This document shows positions 31,293 to 42,541 of a DNA stretch of 64,000 nt, in pieces. The stretch spans positions 124,001 to 188,000 of the forward strand of contig NZ_FNEB01000005.1 in the NCBI RefSeq assembly GCF_900100005.1, given 5' to 3'. Position numbers and translations under genes: made by a program. The DNA comes from Lutimaribacter saemankumensis (GTDB taxonomy: Bacteria; Pseudomonadota; Alphaproteobacteria; Rhodobacterales; Rhodobacteraceae). The notes under the pieces were generated by a model that saw only the letters and a list, made by a program, of their open reading frames with translations, was not told where the DNA came from and did no database searches. Every line of letters begins with the position of its first letter. The stretch's first letter is position 1.

Positions 31293-31322
31293 AGAAAAGC
31301 GGCGCCGATGTGGCGCCGCTTT
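31293..31322 (-). terminator. Intrinsic terminator of secA
   Basis: On the minus strand AAAGCGGCGCC pairs with GGCGCCGCTTT around a 5-base loop and is followed by TTCTCG. This strong stem lies 45 bases past the secA stop and 43 before the next start. Confidence 0.8.
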
Positions 31323-31366
31323 GGAGTTATTCTGACGTTTGGTTTTCGCGCATATGGCGAAATCGG

Positions 31367-34105
31367 TCAGGTCAGCCTGCCATGGCAGTGCTTGAACTTC
31401 TTGCCCGAGCCGCAGGGGCACGGCTCATTACGGCCGGGGTTTCCCCATGTTGCGGGGTCGTTTTCGTCAAATCCGTTCTCGAGCTCGGCGATCGTGCGCG
31501 CCTCGGAGGCTTCGGTCGCTTCGTCCAGCGCGGCCTGCTGTGCCGCCTGTTGCGCGGCAAGCTGCTGGATCATCTCCTGCTGCTCTTCTTCCGTCAGTGG
31601 GCGGATCTGCGACAACTTCTGCGTCACCTCAAGTCGGAGCGAGTCGAGCATGCTTTCGAAAAGCTGGAACGCTTCCGTCTTGTATTCGTTCAGCGGGTCG
31701 CGCTGCGCATAGCCGCGGAACCCGACGACAGAGCGCAAGTGCTCCAGCGTCAAAAGATGCTCGCGCCACTTGCCGTCAATCGTCTGCAACAGCACCTGCT
31801 TTTCGATTTGGCGCATGGTGTCGGCACCGAAAGCAGCGGCTTTCTCGGCCATCATCTTGTCGCTGGTGTCTTCAAGGCGTTCGGTGATCTCTTCGTCGTC
31901 GACACCTTCCTCGGCGGCCCAATCGGCGACCGGGACATCGACCATCAGGTATTCCATGCAGGCATCGTGCAGACCATCGGTATCCCACTGATCCGCATAG
32001 GTCTTGGGCGGCATGTACTGATCGACGAGATCAGCGATAACTTCGTGGCGCATGTCGGCGACAATCTCGGAAAGATCCTGCGCCTCCATGATCTCGCGGC
32101 GCTGCGCAAAGATCACCTTGCGCTGCTCGTTCATCACGTCGTCGAATTTCAGCAACTGCTTGCGGATGTCGAAGTTGCGCCCCTCGACCTTGGCCTGAGC
32201 CCGTTCCAGAGACTTGTTCACCCAAGGGTGCACGATCGCCTCGCCCTCTTTCATGCCAAGGGTCGAAAGCACCTTGTCCAGCCGTTCGGACCCGAAGATG
32301 CGCATCAGGTCGTCTTCGAGGCTCAGGAAGAACGCCGAACGACCTGGGTCACCCTGGCGGCCCGACCGGCCACGCAACTGGTTGTCGATGCGGCGGCTTT
32401 CGTGGCGTTCGGTGGCCAGGACGAACAGGCCACCGGCCTTTTTCACCTTCTCTTCGTCGGCAGCATGTTCCGCCTCGATCCGCTTGCGGATCTCTTCCGG
32501 GTCGGTATCGGGACTGGCCTCAATGGCTTCCATGATCTTGAAATCGACGTTGCCGCCCAACTTGATGTCGGTCCCGCGGCCCGCCATGTTCGTGGCGATT
32601 GTCACGGCGCCCAACTTGCCGGCGTCGGCCACGATCTGCGCCTCTTTGTCGTGCTGGCGCGCGTTCAGCACGTTGTGCGTGATCCCGGCCTTCGTCAGCA
32701 TTTGCGACAGGAACTCGGACTTTTCGATGCTGGTGGTCCCGACAAGGGTCGGCTGACCCTTTTCATGGGCTTCCTTGATCGTTTCGACGATTGCATCGTA
32801 CTTTTCCTGCGCCGTGCGATAGACGGCATCGTCGTCGTCTTTCCGCGCAATTGGGCGGTTGGTCGGCACTTCGACCACGCCCAGCCCGTAGATCGTCTGG
32901 AATTCCTCGGCCTCGGTCGACGCCGTGCCGGTCATGCCGGCCAGCTTGTCGTAAAGGCGGAAATAGTTCTGGAACGTCACCTGCGCCAAGGTCACGTTTT
33001 CAGGCTGAATCTTGCAGCTTTCCTTGGCCTCGATCGCCTGGTGCAGGCCGTCCGAAAGACGCCGGCCCGCCATCATGCGGCCGGTGAATTCGTCGATCAG
33101 CACAACCTCGTCATACCCCAGCGACTGACCCATCGGATTGGTCGCCGGACGGACGATGTAATCCTTGTCGCGCTGGAACAGCTTGTGGGCGCGGAGGGCC
33201 TGGTTGACGTGGTGAACGACCGTCGTGCTTTCGGGTTCGTAAAGCGACTGCCCTTCCGGCAGGATGCCACGCTCGTGCAACTGCTCTTCGAGCCATTCGT
33301 TGCCTTCATCGGTGAAGGTGACGTTGCGCTGCTTTTCATCGAGCGTAAAATGATCGTCCTGGATTTCGGGAATGAAGGCGTCGATCGCGACATACAGTTC
33401 GCTGCGGTCCTGCGCGGGGCCGGAAATGATCAGCGGTGTCCGCGCCTCGTCGATCAGGATGCTGTCCACCTCGTCCACGATGGCAAAGTGGTGACCGCGC
33501 TGCGCCATGTCCTTCAGCTCGGCTTTCATGTTGTCGCGCAGGTAGTCGAACCCAAGCTCGTTGTTGGTGGCATAGGTGATATCGGCCTGGTAGGCCGCGC
33601 GCTTTTCGTCGTCGGGCTGCTGGGGCACCACGACCCCGGTTTCCAGCCCAAGCGCGGCATAGACCTTGCCCATCCATTCGGCGTCCCGGCGGGCCAGGTA
33701 ATCGTTCACCGTCACGATATGGACGCCCTTGCCGGTCAATGCGTTCAGATAGGCCGGGAAGGTGGCCACCAGCGTCTTGCCTTCGCCGGTCTTCATCTCG
33801 GCGATGTTGCCCTGGTGCAAAAAGATGCCGCCCATCAACTGCACGTCGAAGGCCCGCAGGCCCAGCGCGCGCTTGGCCGCCTCGCGGCAGTTGGCAAACG
33901 CCTCGGGCAGGACCGCATCGAGCGACTCACCCTCGGCGACGCGCTTTTTCAGTTCTTCGGTCTTTTCGATCAGGCCGGCGTCGCTGAGCTTTTCGAAGTC
34001 AGGCTCCAGCGCGTTTATCTTTTCGATCAGCGGGCGCGTGGCCTTGACCTTGCGGTCGTTCGGTGTGCCAAACACCTTTCGGGCAAGAGTTCCGAATCCC
34101 AGCAT
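31367..34105 (-). CDS. secA: Protein translocase ATPase SecA
   Basis: SecA powers export of unfolded preproteins through SecYEG. Walker A is [14 protein letters not shown] near residue 100 and the DEAD-type Walker B is [15 protein letters not shown]. The second helicase core has [14 protein letters not shown] and [10 protein letters not shown]. The C-terminus ends with the SecB/zinc motif [14 protein letters not shown]. Length is 912 from the ATG at 34105 ([13 protein letters not shown]). The open frame extends 127 codons upstream, but that part is unconserved and overlaps the divergent parvulin gene. Confidence 0.98.
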   Translation of the reverse strand: MLGFGTLARKVFGTPNDRKVKATRPLIEKINALEPDFEKLSDAGLIEKTEELKKRVAEGESLDAVLPEAFANCREAAKRALGLRAFDVQLMGGIFLHQGNIAEMKTGEGKTLVATFPAYLNALTGKGVHIVTVNDYLARRDAEWMGKVYAALGLETGVVVPQQPDDEKRAAYQADITYATNNELGFDYLRDNMKAELKDMAQRGHHFAIVDEVDSILIDEARTPLIISGPAQDRSELYVAIDAFIPEIQDDHFTLDEKQRNVTFTDEGNEWLEEQLHERGILPEGQSLYEPESTTVVHHVNQALRAHKLFQRDKDYIVRPATNPMGQSLGYDEVVLIDEFTGRMMAGRRLSDGLHQAIEAKESCKIQPENVTLAQVTFQNYFRLYDKLAGMTGTASTEAEEFQTIYGLGVVEVPTNRPIARKDDDDAVYRTAQEKYDAIVETIKEAHEKGQPTLVGTTSIEKSEFLSQMLTKAGITHNVLNARQHDKEAQIVADAGKLGAVTIATNMAGRGTDIKLGGNVDFKIMEAIEASPDTDPEEIRKRIEAEHAADEEKVKKAGGLFVLATERHESRRIDNQLRGRSGRQGDPGRSAFFLSLEDDLMRIFGSERLDKVLSTLGMKEGEAIVHPWVNKSLERAQAKVEGRNFDIRKQLLKFDDVMNEQRKVIFAQRREIMEAQDLSEIVADMRHEVIADLVDQYMPPKTYADQWDTDGLHDACMEYLMVDVPVADWAAEEGVDDEEITERLEDTSDKMMAEKAAAFGADTMRQIEKQVLLQTIDGKWREHLLTLEHLRSVVGFRGYAQRDPLNEYKTEAFQLFESMLDSLRLEVTQKLSQIRPLTEEEQQEMIQQLAAQQAAQQAALDEATEASEARTIAELENGFDENDPATWGNPGRNEPCPCGSGKKFKHCHGRLT

Positions 34106-34280
34106 GATCCATCCGTTCCGGTCGTTGACGATTTCGTGCGAGCCATTTGCTTGCCCGCTCTTTCCACACCGCCTAAAACGGGCGGGAAATAACAGCCAAA
34201 CCGGCCACAAGGCTACGTAAGGGGCGGCTGTGAAAGTGTCAACGTCAGGGGCATAAACTGCCCATGAAAGGATCGTATCC

Positions 34281-35126
34281 ATGCCCAAACGCCTCACACT
34301 CGCCGCAGCGACTGCACTGGCCCTCGGACTGGCAATGCCCGTCGCCGCCGAAGAGACGCCCACAGCCGAAACCGTCGTCGCCACGGTCAACGGCAAGGAC
34401 ATCACCCTGGGCCATCTGATCCTGGTGCGGGCATCGCTGCCGCAGCAGTACAGCCAGCTTCCCGACGAGGTGCTGTTCGACGGCATTCTGAACCAGCTTG
34501 TTCAACAGTCGGTTCTGGCCGAAACAATTGAAAACACGCCGCGCCGCGTCGAAATCGCGCTGGAAAACGAACAACGCCAGATGCTGGCGGCCGAAGCGAT
34601 CGACGATCTGCTTGCCGGTGCAATGACGGACGAGGCCGTTCAGGCGTTCTATGACGAGAACTTCGCCAACGCCGAACCCGAACAGGAATGGAATGCCAGC
34701 CATATCCTGGTCGAAACGGAAGAGGCCGCAGCCGCATTGGCGGAACGTGCCCGCGGTGGCGAAGACTTTGCACAGCTTGCCCGCGACAATTCGACCGGCC
34801 CGTCCGGCCCGAATGGCGGTGAGCTGGGATGGTTCAGCGCCGGCATGATGGTTCCGCCCTTCGAAGAAGCGGTCAAATCCATGGAAAAGGAAGGGGTGTC
34901 CGATCCGGTGCAAACCCAGTTCGGTTGGCACGTGATCCGGTTGAACGACACACGCCAGAAAGACGCGCCGCCGCTTGAAGAAGTCCGCGACCAGATCGAA
35001 GCGCAACTGCAGCAGCAGATTGTCGATGCTAAGGTTCAGGAACTGACCGACGCGGCAAACGTGGAACGCAAGGACGAAGGCTTCGACAAATCTCAACTGT
35101 CGAACCTCGGCCTTCTGGAGAAGTAA
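34281..35126 (+). CDS. Secreted parvulin-type peptidyl-prolyl isomerase
   Basis: A signal peptide (cleavage near VAA, residue 23) leads a SurA/PrsA-like chain. After a helical N-domain, the parvulin domain spans about residues 132-225, with [37 protein letters not shown] and [12 protein letters not shown]. It probably folds outer-membrane or periplasmic proteins. Length 281. The ATG follows AAAGGA. argJ starts within a few bases of its stop, so the two are co-transcribed. Divergence from secA across 175 bases pairs an export gene with a folding gene. Confidence 0.92.
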   Translation: MPKRLTLAAATALALGLAMPVAAEETPTAETVVATVNGKDITLGHLILVRASLPQQYSQLPDEVLFDGILNQLVQQSVLAETIENTPRRVEIALENEQRQMLAAEAIDDLLAGAMTDEAVQAFYDENFANAEPEQEWNASHILVETEEAAAALAERARGGEDFAQLARDNSTGPSGPNGGELGWFSAGMMVPPFEEAVKSMEKEGVSDPVQTQFGWHVIRLNDTRQKDAPPLEEVRDQIEAQLQQQIVDAKVQELTDAANVERKDEGFDKSQLSNLGLLEK

Positions 35127-35129
35127 GTG

Positions 35130-36356
35130 ATGGGCAAATCGCTGGCCGTTTCCCCGCTGGCACCGGCCAGCTTTCCAACGCTGCCCGATATTGCGGGCGT
35201 CGAAGTTGCAACCGCTGCCGCGGGTGTGAAGTACCGTGACCGCACGGATGTGATGCTTGCACGCCTCGTTCCCGGAACGGCGGTCGCAGGGGTCTTCACA
35301 CGGTCGGCGACACGCTCGGCGCCGGTTCTCGATTGCCAGGCCAAGATCGGCGGATCGCCCGATCAGGGCGCGGCGATACTGGTGAATTCAGGAAACTCCA
35401 ACGCCTTTACCGGAGGGCGCGGCGTTGAATCGGTTCACGCGATAACCACCGCTGTCGCGAATGCGGCCGGCGTCCCGGTCGACCGCGTCTTTACCTCGTC
35501 CACCGGCGTGATCGGTGAACCGCTGCCGCATGATCGCATCATTGCCAAGCTTGACGAAATGGCCGCCAACCTGGCCCCCGCCCGCCTGGAAGACGCCGCG
35601 CGCGCCATCATGACAACCGACACCTTTCCCAAGGGCGCAAGCGCGGAAATCACGGTCGACGGCAAGGCCGTGCGCATCGCGGGTATCGCCAAGGGCTCGG
35701 GCATGATCGCGCCCGATATGGCGACGATGCTGGTCTACATTTTCACCGATGCCGCAATCGCGCAGGATCGGCTTCAGACGATGTTGTCCGATCTGACGGA
35801 CAAAACCTTCAACTGCATAACCGTGGATAGCGATACATCCACCTCGGACACCCTGTTGCTGGCAGCGACCGGGGCATCGGGTGTCAGCGTCGATGCGTCC
35901 CCGGACTTCGAAACCGCTCTGCATGGCGTGATGCTGGACCTCGCGCATCAGGTGGTGCGCGACGGCGAGGGCGCGACAAAATTCGTTGAAGTGACGGTAA
36001 CAGGGGCTGCCAGCGATGCAGACGCCCGTACGCATGCGATGTCGATCGCCAACTCGCCGCTGGTGAAAACCGCAATCGCAGGCGAAGATCCGAACTGGGG
36101 CCGCATCGTGATGGCCATCGGAAAATCCGGTGCTGCCGCCGACAGGGATCTTCTGTCGATAAAGTTTGGCGATATTCTCGTCGCGGAAAACGGCTGGGTT
36201 TCGCCCGGTTACCGTGAGGAAGACGGCGCCGCCTACATGAAACAGCCCGAACTTGTGATCGCCGTCGACATCGGGCTGGGCAGCGGAAACGCCACGGTCT
36301 GGACCTGCGACCTGACCCATGGATACATCTCGATCAACGCGGACTACCGTTCATGA
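35130..36356 (+). CDS. argJ: Glutamate N-acetyltransferase / amino-acid N-acetyltransferase ArgJ
   Basis: ArgJ recycles the acetyl group from N-acetylornithine to glutamate in arginine synthesis, and some homologues also use acetyl-CoA. It is an N-terminal-nucleophile enzyme that self-cleaves before a threonine; the site is in IAKGSGMIAPDMATMLVY. The family motif AIMTTDTFPKG precedes it. Length is 408 from the ATG at 35130 (GGAGAAG at good spacing); a GTG one codon earlier is possible. It overlaps mutT by 4 bases. Confidence 0.97.
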   Translation: MGKSLAVSPLAPASFPTLPDIAGVEVATAAAGVKYRDRTDVMLARLVPGTAVAGVFTRSATRSAPVLDCQAKIGGSPDQGAAILVNSGNSNAFTGGRGVESVHAITTAVANAAGVPVDRVFTSSTGVIGEPLPHDRIIAKLDEMAANLAPARLEDAARAIMTTDTFPKGASAEITVDGKAVRIAGIAKGSGMIAPDMATMLVYIFTDAAIAQDRLQTMLSDLTDKTFNCITVDSDTSTSDTLLLAATGASGVSVDASPDFETALHGVMLDLAHQVVRDGEGATKFVEVTVTGAASDADARTHAMSIANSPLVKTAIAGEDPNWGRIVMAIGKSGAAADRDLLSIKFGDILVAENGWVSPGYREEDGAAYMKQPELVIAVDIGLGSGNATVWTCDLTHGYISINADYRS

Positions 36357-36751
36357 AGGTTGTGCTGGTCGCAGCCGTGGCCCTTATCGACGCCGATGGG
36401 CGCATCCTTCTGGCACAGCGCCCCGAAGGAAAATCCATGGCGGGCCTATGGGAGTTTCCCGGTGGCAAGGTCGAACCGGGTGAAACCCCCGAGGCGGCGC
36501 TTGTGCGCGAATTGCACGAGGAGCTGGGCATCGAGACAAGGAACAGCTGCCTGGCGCCGCTTACCTTTGCCAGCCATACATATGATGATTTCCACCTGCT
36601 GATGCCACTTTTCGCGTGCCGCAAGTGGAGCGGAATTCCCCACCCGAAAGAAGGTCAGACCCTCAAATGGGCCCATGCGCGCGACCTGCGCGAATACCCT
36701 ATGCCACCTGCGGACATACCCTTGATTCCCATACTTAGGGACTGGTTGTGA
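36353..36751 (+). CDS. mutT: 8-oxo-dGTP diphosphatase MutT
   Basis: This small NUDIX hydrolase cleans oxidised dGTP from the nucleotide pool. The NUDIX box reads GGKVEPGETPEAALVRELHEELGI. The preceding LLAQRPEGKSMAGLWEFPGG is the classic MutT lead-in. Length 132 is normal. The start overlaps the argJ stop (ATGA). With mutM elsewhere in the window, two of the three genes of the GO system are represented. Confidence 0.94.
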   Translation: MKVVLVAAVALIDADGRILLAQRPEGKSMAGLWEFPGGKVEPGETPEAALVRELHEELGIETRNSCLAPLTFASHTYDDFHLLMPLFACRKWSGIPHPKEGQTLKWAHARDLREYPMPPADIPLIPILRDWL

Positions 36752-36852
36752 GTCGAAACCGGGCAAATCCCTGAACAATACCGCAAAAATTTAATTCATT
36801 GTTTACCCGCAGGCCGCTATAGTGCGGTACGTCAACTGTGGGGATGATTGGC

Positions 36853-36990
36853 ATGCTGCGCACCATCACGATCGGGAGTTGCGTATCGATTCAGGGACAG
36901 TACGTCCGCGACCTGCCGGATGGCAGAACGGTTATCCGCGTCGGTGAACGCGAATTCGTCGGTTTTGCGGTAATGCCCAGAGCCGCCTGA
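36853..36990 (+). CDS. 45-residue protein of unknown function
   Basis: This short gene encodes MLRTITIGSCVSIQG and onward, with a repeated-looking pair of beta-prone segments: V-R-D-L-P-D-G-R-T-V-I-R-V and G-E-R-E-F-V-G-F. It has a good ribosome site (GGGGATGATTGG) and a strong terminator 28 bases after the stop. An in-frame ATG three codons upstream is too close to the GGGG. I have an impression of similar small proteins in related genomes but cannot verify it. Function unknown; not secreted and without a membrane segment. Confidence 0.65.
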   Translation: MLRTITIGSCVSIQGQYVRDLPDGRTVIRVGEREFVGFAVMPRAA

Positions 36991-37017
36991 AAATCGCTTC
37001 ATCACCGTGGGAAAGAC

Positions 37018-37049
37018 AAAGGGGACAGCAACCGCCGTCCCCTTTTTTT
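37018..37049 (+). terminator. Bidirectional intrinsic terminator between micro-gene and infB
   Basis: AAAGGGGAC pairs with GTCCCCTTT around a 10-base loop, with a run of seven T on the plus strand. On the minus strand the tail is TTTGTCTTTCC, so it may also end the infB operon, whose stop is 20 bases away. Confidence 0.85.
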
Positions 37050-37069
37050 CGTGAATTCGAAACTCAGGA

Positions 37070-39559
37070 TCAGTCCAGAGTACGCGTCACTTCCTCGCGC
37101 TCGAAGATCTCGATCACGTCGCCTGGGCGCACATCGTCGTAGTTCTCGAACGCCATACCGCATTCCTGGCCCGATTGAACCTCGGACACTTCGTCCTTGA
37201 AGCGCTTCAGCGTTTTCAGCGTGCCTTCGTGGATCACCACATCGTCGCGCAGCAGGCGGACGCCAGCAGAACGGCGCGCCACACCCTCGGTCACAAGACA
37301 GCCGGCAACCTTGCCGACGCCCGACACCTTGAACACTTCCTTGATCTGCGCGTACCCGATGAAGTTTTCACGGATTTCGGCCGACAACAGACCCGAAGCA
37401 GCCGCTTTCACATCATCCACGAGGTCGTAGATCACGCTGTAGTAACGCAACTCGACGCCCTTCTGGTTCGCCGTATTCCGTGCCGACGCGTTCGCGCGCA
37501 CGTTAAAGCCCAGGATCGGTGCGCCCGATGCTTCGGCCAGGCCGACATCGGTTTCCGTGATCGCGCCAACACCCGAATGCAGAACGCGCACGCGCACTTC
37601 GTCGTTGCCGATCTTTTCCATCGCCTGAACGATGGCTTCCGCAGACCCCTGCACGTCGGCCTTGACCAGAATGGGCAGTTCCTTGACGTTCTCGTCCGCC
37701 TTGGCCTTGGCCAGAAGCTGGTCCAGCGTGGTCGCGGCACCTGCTGCGGCACGTTTGTCCTTGGCGGCCTGCTCACGATATTCTGCGATCTCGCGGGCCT
37801 GTGCCTCGGTGTCCACAACGTTCAGAACGTCGCCGGCTTCGGGCGTGCCGTTCAGGCCGAGCACCTCTACGGGAACGGATGGGCCAGCCTCTTCGACGCG
37901 GTCGCCACGGTCGTTGATCAGCGCACGGACCTTACCCCACTGCTCACCCACGACAAAGATATCGCCCTGATGCAGGGTGCCTTTCTGCACCAGCACCGTC
38001 GCGACCGGGCCGCGCCCGACATCCAACTGCGCCTCGATCACTGCGCCTTCGGCGGCACGATCGGGGTTGGCTTTCAGTTCCAGGATTTCCGCCTGCAGCG
38101 CGATCGCCTCAAGCAGTTCGTCAAGGCCCTGGCCGGTGATGGCCGACACTTCGACATCCTGCACTTCGCCCGACATCGCCTCGACGATGACTTCGTGCTG
38201 CAGCAACTCGGCGCGCACCTTGTCAGGATCGGCGTCGGGCTTGTCGCACTTGTTGATCGCGACGATCATCGGAACACCCGCCGCCTTGGCGTGGTTGATC
38301 GCTTCGATCGTCTGCGGCATGACCGAGTCATCGGCGGCGACCACCAGGACAACGATATCCGTCACCTGCGCACCGCGCGACCGCATCGACGTAAAGGCCG
38401 CGTGGCCCGGCGTATCGAGGAATGTCAGAACCGAACCGCCATCGGTCGTCACCTGGTAGGCACCGATATGCTGGGTGATGCCGCCAGCCTCGCCAGCCGT
38501 CACCTTGGCGTCACGGATCGCATCCAGAAGCGATGTCTTGCCGTGGTCGACATGGCCCATGATCGTGATCACGGGGGGACGCGGCTGCAGGTCTTCGTCC
38601 TTGTCCTCGACCTGGCTGATCACGTCCTCTACGTCCGCGTCCGAAACGCGCACGACGCGGTGGCCGAATTCTTCGATGATCAGCTCGGCTGTGTCGGCGT
38701 CGATGGACTGGTTCTGCGTGACCATCATGCCCATCTTCATCAGTTCCTTGACCACGTCGGCAGAGCGTTCCGCCATACGGTTGGCCAGTTCGCTGACAAC
38801 GATGGTTTCGGGCAGCTGCACGTCGCGCACAACCTTTTCACGCTCTTGCGCACCGCCCATAGCCTTTTGGCGCATGCGTTCCTGCTTGCGCTTCATCGCG
38901 GCCATGGATTTCTGGCGGCCACCTTCGCCACCGGAAAGGGCCTGGTTCAGCGTCAGCTTGCCGGCGCGACGGCCACCGTCATCACGGCCCTTGCCGCGCG
39001 GACGCTGCTCTTCGCGTTCGACCTTGCGAGGGGCCTCTTTTTCCTTGGGCTTGCCACGCGCGGCCGGTGTCGCCTCTTCCGGGGCGGGCGCGGCGGCGGC
39101 GCGCTTGGCCGCGTCTTCCGCCTCACGGCGCTGGCGCTCATCTTCCTCGGCCTTGGCCTTGGCACGCTCTTCGGCCTCTTTCTGTTCGCGCTCTTTCTGT
39201 TCCTTTTCGGCACGCATGCGCTCACGCTCTTCGGCGCGGGCTTTTTCCTCGGCCTCGCGCTGCGCCTGCTCCTCGGATTCCTTTTCCTTGGCCAGTTGCA
39301 ACGCCTTCAGGCGGCGCTCCATTTCCGCATCGGTGATGCCCGCGGGCCGCTTTGCCGGATCGGAAGAGCCCTGCTTTTGGCCGGCGCCGGTGGAGGCAGC
39401 AGGCTTCGACGTCGCACCCGGCTTGGGCATCACGACGCGCTTGCGCTTGGTTTCCACCACGACGTTCTTGGTCCGGCCGTGGCTAAAGCTCTGCTTTACG
39501 TTCCCCGAACGGGGCCCGCCACGTACACCCAAAGTTTTCTTACCGTCGTTATCGCTCAT
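37070..39559 (-). CDS. infB: Translation initiation factor IF-2
   Basis: IF-2 is the GTPase that brings initiator tRNA to the ribosome. The first 250 residues are a charged, Lys/Glu/Arg/Ala-rich coiled segment typical of long alphaproteobacterial forms. The G domain follows, with [34 protein letters not shown] and [13 protein letters not shown]. The C-terminal domains bind fMet-tRNA. Length 829. Its start overlaps the ylxR stop by 4 bases. It is the last gene of the rimP-nusA-ylxR-infB operon. Confidence 0.98.
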   Translation of the reverse strand: MSDNDGKKTLGVRGGPRSGNVKQSFSHGRTKNVVVETKRKRVVMPKPGATSKPAASTGAGQKQGSSDPAKRPAGITDAEMERRLKALQLAKEKESEEQAQREAEEKARAEERERMRAEKEQKEREQKEAEERAKAKAEEDERQRREAEDAAKRAAAAPAPEEATPAARGKPKEKEAPRKVEREEQRPRGKGRDDGGRRAGKLTLNQALSGGEGGRQKSMAAMKRKQERMRQKAMGGAQEREKVVRDVQLPETIVVSELANRMAERSADVVKELMKMGMMVTQNQSIDADTAELIIEEFGHRVVRVSDADVEDVISQVEDKDEDLQPRPPVITIMGHVDHGKTSLLDAIRDAKVTAGEAGGITQHIGAYQVTTDGGSVLTFLDTPGHAAFTSMRSRGAQVTDIVVLVVAADDSVMPQTIEAINHAKAAGVPMIVAINKCDKPDADPDKVRAELLQHEVIVEAMSGEVQDVEVSAITGQGLDELLEAIALQAEILELKANPDRAAEGAVIEAQLDVGRGPVATVLVQKGTLHQGDIFVVGEQWGKVRALINDRGDRVEEAGPSVPVEVLGLNGTPEAGDVLNVVDTEAQAREIAEYREQAAKDKRAAAGAATTLDQLLAKAKADENVKELPILVKADVQGSAEAIVQAMEKIGNDEVRVRVLHSGVGAITETDVGLAEASGAPILGFNVRANASARNTANQKGVELRYYSVIYDLVDDVKAAASGLLSAEIRENFIGYAQIKEVFKVSGVGKVAGCLVTEGVARRSAGVRLLRDDVVIHEGTLKTLKRFKDEVSEVQSGQECGMAFENYDDVRPGDVIEIFEREEVTRTLD

Positions 39560-40188
39560 TTGCGTCTTCTATCCTTTCCGGCAGAGTCCCCGCCGTCTGA
39601 GAGGCGCAGACCCTTAAGTCTTGCGGCCTCCTCTACAACACGCGACGCCAAACCACCAGCGGCAAGCGCAACGTGTATCACGTTTTGTCTTCCAAAGGCC
39701 AATCCCAGCTCATCGGCGGTCAGCCATCCGATGAACCTTCCGCCTTGCGGCGTGGACAGCTTCGATTTCCCCCGGCCCGAGCCGTCGCTGGCTTGAATCA
39801 GGATGTCGGCCTGATCCTTCGACAGCCAGTCCTTGACCTTTTCGAACCCGGCTACGGCCTGCCCGCCCTTTCGGGCCAGGCTCAACAGATCGACAACGCG
39901 GCGCGCCAGCATGGCTTCGACCCTGTCGGCCAGATCGTCGGGCGCCGTGACCTGCATCTTCGCAGCGCGCGAAAACAGGCCCTTCTTCCCGGCCTTGTCG
40001 ATCGCCGCACGGTCCGCCGACACCCATATGCCGCGCCCCGGCAGTTTCTCCGCAAGGTCGGGAACGACCGACGCGTCGGGGCCGACCACAAAGCGGATCA
40101 ATCCCGTCTTCGGCGCGGTCTGCCCCGTGACGATGCACTTGCGTTCGGGTGCATCGCCCTTTGTCTTTGGCTGTCCGCCCCGCGTCAT
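39556..40188 (-). CDS. ylxR: RNA-binding protein of the YlxR (DUF448) family with L7Ae-like C-terminal domain
   Basis: The N-terminal 80 residues match Ylx[21 protein letters not shown] and [12 protein letters not shown]. The C-terminal half ([20 protein letters not shown] onward) looks like an L7Ae/L30e-type RNA-binding domain, a fusion common in alphaproteobacteria. Length 210. It sits between nusA (23-base gap) and infB (4-base overlap). Its exact role is unsettled; transcription or ribosome-assembly functions have been proposed for the family. Confidence 0.9.
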   Translation of the reverse strand: MTRGGQPKTKGDAPERKCIVTGQTAPKTGLIRFVVGPDASVVPDLAEKLPGRGIWVSADRAAIDKAGKKGLFSRAAKMQVTAPDDLADRVEAMLARRVVDLLSLARKGGQAVAGFEKVKDWLSKDQADILIQASDGSGRGKSKLSTPQGGRFIGWLTADELGLAFGRQNVIHVALAAGGLASRVVEEAARLKGLRLSDGGDSAGKDRRRK

Positions 40189-40211
40189 CCGCGCGCCTCC
40201 GAGGCCTGAGA

Positions 40212-41834
40212 TCAGGCCTCGGCCTCCTCTGCGGTGTCGTCGTCGGAGTCGCTTTCGGCTTCGTCCGCTTCAAGATCGGCCAGATCGACCCAGCCCAGCT
40301 GGAGCCGCGCCGACATGACAAGGTTCTGCGCTTCTTCAAGGCTGACTTCGAAGGGTTCCAGCAGACCGTCGTCCTTGACGCGTTCACCGTCGACGGTCGT
40401 CCAGCCACCGGCCAGTTCCCAGTCTGCGCAGGTTGCGAAATCTTCAAGCGATTTGATGCCGTCTTCGGCCAGCGCCACGATCATTTGGGGCGTCAGGCCC
40501 TCGAATTCAACCAGGCTGTCCTGAACACCCAGCTCACGGGCGCGTTCCAGTGCGGCGCGGGCCTGCTCTTCCAGGACGTCGCGGGCGCGGGCCTGCAGCT
40601 CGTTGGCGGTGTCCTCGTCAACCCCGTCGATCACCAGAAGTTCGTCAAGCTCGACATAGGCGACTTCTTCGAGGCTGGTGAAACCTTCGGAAACCAGCAG
40701 CTGGGCAAAGAACTCATCCAGGTCCAATGTGTCCATGAACAGCTTGGTGCGCTCTTCGAATTCCTTCTGACGGCGCTCGGATTCCTCGGCCTCGGTCATG
40801 ATGTCGATATCGAGGCCCGTCAGCTGGCTGGCAAGCCGCACGTTCTGGCCCCGGCGACCGATGGCCAGCGAAAGCTGGTCGTCGGGCACGACGACTTCGA
40901 TGCGCTCGGCGTCTTCGTCCAGAACCACCTTGGACACCTCTGCCGGCTGCAACGCGTTCACAAGGAAAGTCGGCACATCCTCGTTCCACGGGATGATGTC
41001 GATCTTTTCGCCCTGCAGTTCGTTCACGACGGCCTGCACACGGCTGCCGCGCATACCGACACAGGCACCCACAGGGTCGATCGACCCGTCATAGGAAATG
41101 ACGGCGATCTTGGCGCGGCTGCCGGGATCACGGGCCACGGCCTTGATCTCGATGATGCCATCGTAGATCTCGGGCACTTCCATCTTGAACAGCTCGGCCA
41201 TGAATTCGGGTGCCGTGCGCGACAGGAAAATCTGCGGGCCACGCGCTTCGCGGCGCACGTCCTTGATGTAGCAGCGGATGCGGTCGCCGTTTCGATATGC
41301 CTCGCGGCCGATCTTCTCGTTGCGGCGCAGGATGGCTTCGCCCCGGCCGACATCGACGATGACGTTGCCGTATTCCTCGCGCTTGACGATCCCGTTGATG
41401 ATCGTGCCGACGCGGTCCTTGAACTCTTCGAACTGGCGGTCACGCTCGGCTTCGCGGACCTTTTGCAGGATCACCTGCTTGGCCGACTGCGCGGCGATCC
41501 GGCCCATTTCGACCGGCGGCACTTCTTCGATGAACTGGTCGCCGACCTTGGGATCTTCGAGGTACTGCTTGGCCTGCTCGACCGTCATTTCCGCCTGGTA
41601 GTTTTCCAGCTCGTCATCCTCGACCACCGTGCGCACGCGGGTAAACGTGGCGCGGCCGGTCTTGCGGTCGATCGACACGCGAATGTCCATTTCGCTGCCG
41701 TAGCGGCTCTTGGCGGCACGCGCGAGCGACTCTTCCATCGCCTCGACCACAAGGCCGGGGTCGATCATCTTTTCGCGGGCCACGGCCTCGGCCGTTTGCA
41801 AAAGCTCAAGCTGGTTTGCAGAAGTGATGGCCAT
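40212..41834 (-). CDS. nusA: Transcription termination/antitermination factor NusA
   Basis: NusA binds RNA polymerase and modulates pausing, termination and antitermination. The N-terminal polymerase-binding domain (residues 1-130) is followed by an S1 domain, then two KH domains containing [18 protein letters not shown] and [18 protein letters not shown]. Acidic repeats with helix-hairpin-helix-like [20 protein letters not shown] follow. The C-terminus is very acidic. Length 540. It starts four bases after the rimP stop. Confidence 0.97.
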   Translation of the reverse strand: MAITSANQLELLQTAEAVAREKMIDPGLVVEAMEESLARAAKSRYGSEMDIRVSIDRKTGRATFTRVRTVVEDDELENYQAEMTVEQAKQYLEDPKVGDQFIEEVPPVEMGRIAAQSAKQVILQKVREAERDRQFEEFKDRVGTIINGIVKREEYGNVIVDVGRGEAILRRNEKIGREAYRNGDRIRCYIKDVRREARGPQIFLSRTAPEFMAELFKMEVPEIYDGIIEIKAVARDPGSRAKIAVISYDGSIDPVGACVGMRGSRVQAVVNELQGEKIDIIPWNEDVPTFLVNALQPAEVSKVVLDEDAERIEVVVPDDQLSLAIGRRGQNVRLASQLTGLDIDIMTEAEESERRQKEFEERTKLFMDTLDLDEFFAQLLVSEGFTSLEEVAYVELDELLVIDGVDEDTANELQARARDVLEEQARAALERARELGVQDSLVEFEGLTPQMIVALAEDGIKSLEDFATCADWELAGGWTTVDGERVKDDGLLEPFEVSLEEAQNLVMSARLQLGWVDLADLEADEAESDSDDDTAEEAEA

Positions 41835-41838
41835 GTTT

Positions 41839-42411
41839 TCAGTCCTCCTGGGAACCGTCTTCGGTTTCTATGTCGTCAAACGCGGTTTCGTTCAGAACGC
41901 CCGCTTCCTTGCGCGCCTTCAGCATTTCCTTGATCAGGTCGTCGGTCAGAACCAGCTTGGCATCCGCCAGCCAGTCGAACGGCAACCCGATCGTGCCTTC
42001 GGTGACGTTGATCAGAACGTCATTGTCTTCGACACCCGCCAGCACGCCCTTGAACCTGCGGCGGCCGTCGATGTTCTCGACCGTTTCCAGCTTGGCTTCG
42101 TAGCCCTCGAACGCCTCGAAGTCCTTGAGTCGCGTCAGCGGCCGGTCGATGCCGGGGCTGGATACCTCGAGAATGTACTGATCCGTGATCGGGTCTTCGA
42201 CGTCCAGGACGGCACTGACGGCGTTGGAAATCTCGCCGCATTCGTCGACCTCGATTCCACCAGTCGGACGTTCGGCCATAATTTGCAGCGTATTCGTCTT
42301 GCCGCCCATCAGCCGCACGCGCACCAGTTCGAACCCCATATCCTCGATAACGGGGCCGATGATCTCGGCGATACGCCGGTCGATGGCGGTTTTGGCGATC
42401 AGGTCGCTCAT
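41839..42411 (-). CDS. rimP: Ribosome maturation factor RimP
   Basis: RimP assists late 30S assembly. The 190-residue protein starts [14 protein letters not shown]. It holds the conserved [12 protein letters not shown], the [15 protein letters not shown] region and [17 protein letters not shown], followed by an SH3-like C-terminal domain. The ATG at 42411 has GGAG five bases upstream. The open frame extends further upstream but crosses a terminator and is not conserved. It heads the rimP-nusA-ylxR-infB operon. Confidence 0.96.
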   Translation of the reverse strand: MSDLIAKTAIDRRIAEIIGPVIEDMGFELVRVRLMGGKTNTLQIMAERPTGGIEVDECGEISNAVSAVLDVEDPITDQYILEVSSPGIDRPLTRLKDFEAFEGYEAKLETVENIDGRRRFKGVLAGVEDNDVLINVTEGTIGLPFDWLADAKLVLTDDLIKEMLKARKEAGVLNETAFDDIETEDGSQED

Positions 42412-42426
42412 GCGTGCTCCAGACAC

Positions 42427-42450
42427 AAAAAAACGGGCCAGCGGGCCCGT
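42427..42450 (-). terminator. Terminator or attenuator in the rimP leader
   Basis: On the minus strand ACGGGCC pairs with GGCCCGT around CGCT, followed by six further U. The U-run ends only 15 bases before the rimP ATG. It may terminate pip transcripts. Any promoter upstream of it would require readthrough to express rimP, nusA and infB, so it may act as an attenuator. Confidence 0.82.
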
Positions 42451-42541
42451 CGAACTTTCCGGTGGGCGCCGGGTGTGGACCCCAGCGCGCCGCTGTTGAA
42501 GGCGATATAGGCGACCGGACCCGAGTCTGCAAGCCGTTAAA

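Noticed and set aside
31286-34192. 968-codon open frame on the plus strand opposite secA
   Set aside because: Arises from codon bias of secA in the reverse frame; composition is His/Arg/Leu-rich and meaningless.
37175-39796. 873-codon open frame on the plus strand opposite infB, with hydrophobic Leu/Phe-Gly-rich stretches
   Set aside because: The apparent membrane-like region is the antisense of the Lys/Glu-rich IF-2 N-terminus.
40149-41933. 594-codon plus-strand frame opposite nusA and ylxR
   Set aside because: Antisense shadow; both minus-strand genes are well supported.
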